Shown piece after piece: positions 5,703 through 9,786 of a DNA stretch of 9,786 nt (positions are counted from its first letter, which is position 1; every line of letters begins with the position of its first letter). The notes beneath the pieces are model-generated. The model saw only the letters and a list, made by a program, of their open reading frames with translations. It ran no database searches and was not told the DNA's origin. The DNA is from Oscillospiraceae bacterium. Lineage in GTDB: Bacteria > Bacillota > Clostridia > Oscillospirales > Acutalibacteraceae. Location of the stretch: positions 1 through 9,786 of the forward strand of contig JAISWM010000116.1 in the NCBI GenBank assembly GCA_031270785.1, in the 5' to 3' direction. The translations under genes and the position numbers were made by a program.

Positions 5703-5868
5703 ACCGCTTTTGAAAAAAGTGAACTTTTTGGTGTGGTTTCTCCATGCATATGGCGAGAAAAAATGCCAATAATGATGTGCTTTTAACAGTGATATTTTTG
5801 TTTTCCCACCGCCTTCGGTGGGGGGGAAGAACCAGACACAAACTGATATTTATAATTGCAATTAATAT
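5703..5868 (+). repeat. Composite repeat: family B-like arm, GC hairpin and ACAAACTGAT arm
   Basis: The start (CGCTTTTGAAAAAAGTGAAC, about 5706-5725) resembles family B left arms. A compensated GC hairpin follows (CCCACCGCCTTCGGTGGG, about 5805-5822), then the 31-nt arm at 5838-5868 shared with 1000-1030. With the element at 5592-5702 it fills the gap between ptsI and crr; no gene is seen. Confidence 0.6.
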
Positions 5869-5905
5869 AAATTCAAAAACAGCACAAATCAGCTTGCCAA
5901 CTAAC

Positions 5906-7573
5906 TTATAAAAATTTTTTAATAACTTTTTCTCTTATTTCGTCTACATTAGTCTCGCGGACTTTTTTCCTTATTCCTAAAATAAAAGGTGACGACATAG
6001 AAAGTTCATCTATATCCAAAGATAAAAAAAGTTCTGTTAAATTTTCATCAGTAGCTAATTCTCCGCAAATACCCACCCAAATACCGTGTTTATGCGCATT
6101 ATCCGCAACTAACTTTATCATACGAAGTATTGATTTATGGTAAGGGTCATACATGTCACTTACCTTATTGTTCTGCCTGTCCACCGCCAAAGAATATTGG
6201 GTTAAATCATTAGTTCCAATACTGAAAAAATCCGCTTCTCTTGCAAGTTCATCACTGATAAATACAGCCGCCGGAGTTTCAATCATTACCCCCATCTTAA
6301 TGTTTTTATCAAAAGGAATATTATTTTCTTTCAATTCGCGCTTTACTTCTTTCACAACTTTTTTGGCGCTTTTAAATTCTTCAACAGATATAATCATAGG
6401 AAACATAATCGAAACTTTACCAAATGCCGAAGCTCTGAGTATGGCTCTTAATTGCTGTTTAAATATTTGAGGCCTGTCAAGGCATATCCTGATTGCTCTG
6501 TACCCCATAGCGGGGTTATCTTCTTTTGGCAAGTTAAAATATTCCGCTTTTTTGTCGGCGCCTATGTCTAAAGTCCTGATTATAACTTCTTTATTTTCCA
6601 TCTCTTCTAAAACTTTTTTATACGCATTAAATTGTTCTTCTTCGGAAGGATAATTTTTTCTTCTTAAGTATAAAAACTCACTTCTGAATAAGCCTATTCC
6701 CCCTGCGTCATTTCCTTTAACTATATCTAAATCGGATATGGAACCAATATTTGCATATAATTTTATTTTTTTACCGTCCATAGTAATATTTTCTTTGCCT
6801 TTTAAATTATTTAAAAGCTCGTAATGCTTTTTGCACATTTTAAATTTTCTTTTTAATCTGTTAATGGTAGTAATGTCCGGCTCGATATAAACAGTACCTG
6901 AAAGGCCGTCCAAAATTATATCTTTACCGTTATGTTCTTCTTCAAGCAGGTCGCCAAGTCCGGCGACGCACAGTATATTCATTGCTTTTGCAAGAATACA
7001 CGCGTGAGAATTAACAGCACCGCTTCTAATCAAAATACCTTTTGTTGTTTCACCATTCATTTCGGCAATTTGGCTGGGTGTAAAATCACTTGCGCCCCAA
7101 ATGCATTCATTATTCATTTCGCATTTTTCATGGCTATCTCCACGAATGCAATCTGTCAAAAGTAAAGAAACATCTTTAATATCCGCGATTCTTTCCCTGA
7201 TATACTCATCATCAACTTCAGAAAGCTTATCCACCATTTTTTTAGAAATACAAGACACGGCATATTCACTGCTTACCTTTTCATTTCTAATCAAATCAAG
7301 TATAGAACCGCAATAACTTTCATCCTCAATCATCATTTTATGGACTTCAAATATCATAGCACTTTCTTTGTCAACTTCACTAAATACTTTATCATACAAC
7401 TTTTTCAGACGATCTATGGCAATTTTTTTCCCGTTCTCATATCTGCGAACTTCCAGCTCAGTATCATTTATTTTGCACTTTACATCGCAATAAATATCAC
7501 TAACATTATTTTTTATGGAAAGCTTCCCGAATGATATTCCTTTAACTACGCTTTTACCTTTTAATACTGTCAT
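5906..7573 (-). CDS. ptsI: PTS Enzyme I (phosphoenolpyruvate-protein phosphotransferase)
   Basis: This cytoplasmic enzyme takes phosphate from phosphoenolpyruvate onto a histidine and hands it to HPr. From the ATG at 7573 it has 555 residues. The N-terminal part opens MTVLKGKSVVKGISFGK, and the phosphorylated His190 lies in SGAVNSHACILAKAM (Asn replaces the usual Thr before Ser-His). The C-terminal PEP-binding barrel shows GIGLFRSEFLYL, RTLDIGADK, NPAMGYRAIR, GVMIETPAAV, FFSIGTNDLTQYSLAVDR and the catalytic cysteine in GICGELA (Cys503). These positions are one off the E. coli numbers His189 and Cys502, which supports this start. A TTG at 7606 in the same frame lacks a ribosome site. AGGAG lies 11 nt before the chosen ATG. 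The gene overlaps ptsH by 20 bp, suggesting coupled translation. Confidence 0.95.
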   Translation of the reverse strand: MTVLKGKSVVKGISFGKLSIKNNVSDIYCDVKCKINDTELEVRRYENGKKIAIDRLKKLYDKVFSEVDKESAMIFEVHKMMIEDESYCGSILDLIRNEKVSSEYAVSCISKKMVDKLSEVDDEYIRERIADIKDVSLLLTDCIRGDSHEKCEMNNECIWGASDFTPSQIAEMNGETTKGILIRSGAVNSHACILAKAMNILCVAGLGDLLEEEHNGKDIILDGLSGTVYIEPDITTINRLKRKFKMCKKHYELLNNLKGKENITMDGKKIKLYANIGSISDLDIVKGNDAGGIGLFRSEFLYLRRKNYPSEEEQFNAYKKVLEEMENKEVIIRTLDIGADKKAEYFNLPKEDNPAMGYRAIRICLDRPQIFKQQLRAILRASAFGKVSIMFPMIISVEEFKSAKKVVKEVKRELKENNIPFDKNIKMGVMIETPAAVFISDELAREADFFSIGTNDLTQYSLAVDRQNNKVSDMYDPYHKSILRMIKLVADNAHKHGIWVGICGELATDENLTELFLSLDIDELSMSSPFILGIRKKVRETNVDEIREKVIKKFL

Positions 7574-7847
7574 TGGCAACGCAGCTCCTATTAAAATTTT
7601 CATCAAAAAAGTTTTTTATTTCAACTTCCGCCTCAGACTCATCTTCCCCCTCTATAACTATACGGATTTCATCATTTTTTTTAATGCCCAAACTTAACAA
7701 ATCAAAAAGGTTCTTTAAATTAACAGATTTCTCGCCTTTGAAAACTATAATCTCAGATAAATAGGTTAAGGCCTTTTTAACAAGCAAACCGGCGGGTCTT
7801 GCGTGTATTCCGTTTTTACTGCCCACTATGTAACTGAACTCTTTCAT
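7554..7847 (-). CDS. ptsH: Phosphocarrier protein HPr
   Basis: HPr shuttles phosphate from Enzyme I to sugar-specific EIIA proteins in the cytoplasm. The 97 residues include GIHARPAGLLV with the phosphorylated His15 at the canonical position, which fixes the start at ATG 7847; a ribosome site (AAAGGA) lies 8 nt upstream. The frame also reaches back to a GTG at 7868. The loop normally carrying regulatory Ser46 (NLKSIMGVMSLG in Bacillus) reads NLKNLFDLLSLG, so residue 46 is Asn. HPr kinase control in the Bacilli manner is therefore not expected. The tail after FFDENF is about 10 residues longer than usual because the gene overlaps the start of ptsI. It is first in a ptsH-ptsI pair and has a repeat-laden upstream region. 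Confidence 0.95.
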   Translation of the reverse strand: MKEFSYIVGSKNGIHARPAGLLVKKALTYLSEIIVFKGEKSVNLKNLFDLLSLGIKKNDEIRIVIEGEDESEAEVEIKNFFDENFNRSCVANDSIKR

Positions 7848-7960
7848 TAACGTTTTCCTTTCATCCACACAATTAAAAAATAAATATCAGACCTGTCCGT
7901 AAACTTTACAGATTGCAATCAAAATCAACGACGGCGTATAAAAATACTCCAAAGAGATTT

Positions 7961-8050
7961 GGTCGCGTCTCAAAACAGTTGAAATTCTTTCTCTCACCCC
8001 CGCGAATCGGCGGGGGTGAAAGATATTATCAATTAATTTTGCTTACTACC
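7961..8050 (+). repeat. Complete family A hairpin element (90 bp) upstream of ptsH
   Basis: The ends are GGTCGCGTCTCAAAACAGTT and, on the other strand, GGTAGTAAGCAAAATTAATT. The centre is a long perfect stem, TCACCCCCGC-GAATCG-GCGGGGGTGA. From 7848 to 7960 I see the ptsH leader but no confident promoter. Confidence 0.75.
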
Positions 8051-8224
8051 GTTTACGGGCGGGTCTATTCAGTTTATCCCACCGTATTATCCGACAACCC
8101 CTTTGAAAAGTCAACACCTTTTTGCTCCGCGGTAATTTAAATAATTCTCAAATTGTATAGCTGCCGCGCTTGAAAAAAGCAAATTTTTTTGCACATTCGT
8201 TCCCACCAGAAACGGGGAAAAACC
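8051..8224 (+). repeat. Degenerate family B arms next to the rnc-side array
   Basis: TATAGCTGCCGCGCTTGAAA starts at 8156 and is a family B left arm; it includes an AT-rich hairpin (TGAAAAAAGCAAATTTTTTT area). A weak GC hairpin follows (CCCACCAGAAACGGGG, about 8203-8218). CCCCTTTGAAAAGTCAACACC (about 8097-8117) may be a second, decayed arm. No gene is seen. Confidence 0.5.
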
Positions 8225-8691
8225 GGTTGTGGGTCAAATTAGTTGGTAATATTTTTTCCCCCCGCAAGTCAGCGGGGAAAAAACGTAAATAATACCACGG
8301 TTTGGTTGTGGGTCAAATTAGTTGATAATATCTTTCCCCCGTAGGCGGCGGAGGAAAAAACACAAATAATACCACGTATATAGTAAAAACCTTTTTAAAA
8401 AATAACACTCTTGTTTTTCCCCCGCCTTCGGCGGGGGAAAAAACGCAAATAATACCACGTTTCAGTTGTGGGTCAAATTAGTTGGTAATATCTTCCCACC
8501 CTCAAGTCAGTGAGGGGAAAACGTAAATAATACCACGTTGTTGATAATATCTTTTCCCCCCGCCTTCGGGGGGGGAAACACGCAAATAATACCACGTTTC
8601 GGTTGCGAGCCAAATTAGTTGGTAATATCTCCCCCCCGTAGGCGGGGGGAAAACGCGAATAGTACCACGTTTTTAAATAGTTTTTGCTATA
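8225..8691 (-). repeat. Array of six hairpin units just downstream of rnc
   Basis: Units lie at about 8225-8299, 8304-8376, 8379-8459, 8463-8537, 8538-8596 and 8601-8669. Most read, on the plus strand, a family A arm (GTGGGTCAAATTAGTTG, then ATAATATC), a GC hairpin, and an arm like CGCAAATAATACCACG. Unit 3 instead starts TATAGTAAAAACCTTTTT, and unit 5 has a shortened left arm. Hairpins differ in loop and stem (CCGCCTTCGGCGG, CCCGTAGGCGG, CCCTCAAGTCAGTGAGGG). The block ends TAGTTTTTGCTATA, a family B-type end, 4 bp short of the rnc stop codon. Confidence 0.8.
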
Positions 8692-8695
8692 CAGA

Positions 8696-9373
8696 TTAAT
8701 ACCCCATCATTTTAAGGGTTTCTTTGGCTGCGTTTTGTTCGGCTTCTTTTTTACTTTTCCCCTCGCCTTTTCCTATAAGATTATTATTTATTCTTACTTC
8801 TACACTAAATATTTTATTATGATCAGGGCCGGATGTATCTGCCAAAACGTACTCGATGGTCTCTTCCGGGTTCTTCTGACAAACTTCTTGAAGATCTGTT
8901 TTATAATCTTGCATTTTATGTATATCTAAGTTTATAAGCTCAGATTTTATAAACTTAAGTACAAATTTTTGCGTTTCTGACATGCCGCCGTCAAGATAAA
9001 TAGCGGCTACCATAGACTCAAAAACATCTGCCAAGATGGACGGTCTGTTCGCGCCGCCGGATCTTTTTTCACCTCTGCTTAATTTTAAATATTTCCCGAT
9101 ATTTATACTTTGAGAAAATTTAAAAAGTGTTTTTTCGCACACAAGAGAAGCTCTGAGCCTTGTAAGATCCCCTTCCGGCAAACTCGGGCAATGTATGAAT
9201 ATATATTCTGATGTAATAAGACCTAATATAGAGTCCCCCAAAAATTCCAGTCTTTCATAGCTTTTGTATCTGCCGTTTGATTCGTTTGAATATGAAGAAT
9301 GGGTTAGAGCCGTATTTATATATTTTTTATTTTTAAATGTATAGCCCAGTAAGTTTTCGAGTTCTGCTGTCAT
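8696..9373 (-). CDS. rnc: Ribonuclease III
   Basis: This enzyme cuts double-stranded RNA in rRNA processing and mRNA or antisense-RNA turnover. At 225 residues it has normal length. The catalytic domain (about 1-150) carries the signature YERLEFLGDSIL with Glu40, Glu43 and Asp47, and ILADVFESMVAAIYLDGG with Asp116 and Glu119, the metal-binding set. A double-stranded RNA binding domain follows (about 155-224), ending GKGEGKSKKEAEQNAAKETL. The start is ATG 9373 with a strong ribosome site (AAAAGGAGAGGA). In many Firmicutes rnc is followed by smc and ftsY; here a hairpin-repeat array and ptsH follow instead. An RNase III near many hairpin repeats and an antisense-RNA toxin module is notable, but I have no evidence of a functional link. 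Confidence 0.96.
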   Translation of the reverse strand: MTAELENLLGYTFKNKKYINTALTHSSYSNESNGRYKSYERLEFLGDSILGLITSEYIFIHCPSLPEGDLTRLRASLVCEKTLFKFSQSINIGKYLKLSRGEKRSGGANRPSILADVFESMVAAIYLDGGMSETQKFVLKFIKSELINLDIHKMQDYKTDLQEVCQKNPEETIEYVLADTSGPDHNKIFSVEVRINNNLIGKGEGKSKKEAEQNAAKETLKMMGY

Positions 9374-9430
9374 GATGTCCTCTCCTTTTGTGTTATGATC
9401 AAAATTTGCTTAAAACAGTTATATTCTGGT

Positions 9431-9668
9431 TTTCCCGCGCTACAGACGTCCATAAAGAAATGTAAATAATATAGCTAACACCCTTGAAAAAGGTCTAATT
9501 TTTTTAGCCATGTCTCAAAATAGTTAAAATCCCTTTTTCCCCCGCCGTGGGCGGGAGGAAAGTATTATCAACTAATTTGGCCCACAACCCCTTTTTTCCG
9601 CGAATCGACGGGGGAAAAACATAATAGTTAAAATTCCCTCTTTTCCCCCCGCCATAGGCGGGGGGAAA
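9431..9668 (+). repeat. Repeat block upstream of rnc: family B arm, family A element and further hairpins
   Basis: A decayed hairpin and arm (TTTCCCGCGC and AAATGTAAATAATA, about 9431-9470) is followed by a family B left arm (TATAGCTAACACCCTTGAAA, from 9470). A full family A element lies at about 9510-9588 (TGTCTCAAAATAGTTAAAAT, GC hairpin, TATTATCAACTAATTTGGCC). Two more hairpins follow at about 9596-9618 and 9642-9668, joined by a bare left arm (ATAATAGTTAAAATTCCCTC). From 9374 to 9430 I see only the rnc leader. Confidence 0.7.
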
Positions 9669-9786
9669 AAGATATTGATCCCCCGATTAAACCTTGCGCA
9701 TAACTATGCGGCATAAGCAGTAGTTTTCGAGCCGAAGAATCCGCAAATCTTATCAGGCTTTAGTTGTACAGATTTCAAGTGCGAAC
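9669..9786. other. Window edge: possible end of a neighbouring gene, unrecognised
   Basis: This stretch is less AT-rich than the surrounding spacers. On the minus strand a frame is open from the window edge to a TAG at 9706-9704, with a C-terminus KICGFFGSKTTAYAA, which could be the 3' end of an upstream gene. A plus-strand frame is also open there, so I cannot decide. A near-perfect small palindrome, CGCATA-AC-TATGCG, lies at about 9698-9711. Confidence 0.25.

Noticed and set aside
7574..7606. TTG start at 7606 for ptsI
   Set aside because: There is no ribosome site before it, and the extra 11 residues are unlike Enzyme I. The ATG at 7573 gives active-site numbering one residue from E. coli.
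7913..8140. Plus-strand reading frame upstream of ptsH
   Set aside because: It runs through a complete family A hairpin element and has no ribosome site or recognisable protein pattern.
8225..8669. A CRISPR array
   Set aside because: The regularly spaced part is a variable palindrome between longer conserved arms, with no unique 30-40-nt spacers, uneven unit length, and no cas genes in the window.
1042..9668. The GC hairpins as intrinsic terminators
   Set aside because: On both strands the stem is preceded by a T-run and followed by an A-run. A terminator needs T after the stem, so the polarity is wrong for transcripts in either direction.

Overview
The window looks like a chromosome segment from a low-GC Gram-positive bacterium, probably class Clostridia. 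The support is AT-rich DNA with strong Shine-Dalgarno sites, GTG and TTG starts, a Firmicutes-style type I toxin-antitoxin locus, a Clostridia-like PTS gene set and an HPr lacking the Ser46 of the classical Bacilli protein. The Oscillospirales are my best guess within the class, on resemblance only. Every protein gene except the small toxin lies on the minus strand.

Layout. Positions 1-290 hold a type I toxin-antitoxin module: a 29-residue hydrophobic peptide on the plus strand and a convergent antisense RNA with a consensus promoter. Positions 348-877 carry two fused gene remnants, an HNH domain of DUF262/GmrSD type and the end of a YjbR-like protein. They lie directly against the 3' end of tRNA-Leu(GAG) (879-965). 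Positions 966-2505 are mostly repeats, with one small conserved-looking hypothetical gene (1522-1821) and a fragment of an IS256-family transposase. A 56-residue membrane protein gene with a TTG start (2506-2676) follows, with a palindrome and a cre-like operator upstream.

The core is a dispersed sugar PTS set: a glucose-type EIICB (3000-4574), EIIA (5090-5569), Enzyme I (5906-7573) and HPr (7554-7847). Phosphate should pass from PEP to EI His190, HPr His15, EIIA His81, EIIB Cys468 and then the incoming sugar. ptsH and ptsI overlap and are probably translated together. crr and ptsG are each set apart by repeat-filled gaps. rnc (RNase III) lies at 8696-9373.

The striking feature is a dense family of short GC-rich palindromes of the type TTTTCCCCGC-loop-GCGGGGAAAA, about 25 copies, in nearly every gap of the window. 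The hairpin cores are joined to a limited set of exchangeable arms, some with inverted-repeat ends (GGTTGTGG or TATAG). Several copies form head-to-tail arrays, one is flanked by a 12-bp direct repeat, and one lies against the broken transposase fragment. I read them as a proliferating non-autonomous element family. This is the best candidate here for something not yet described.
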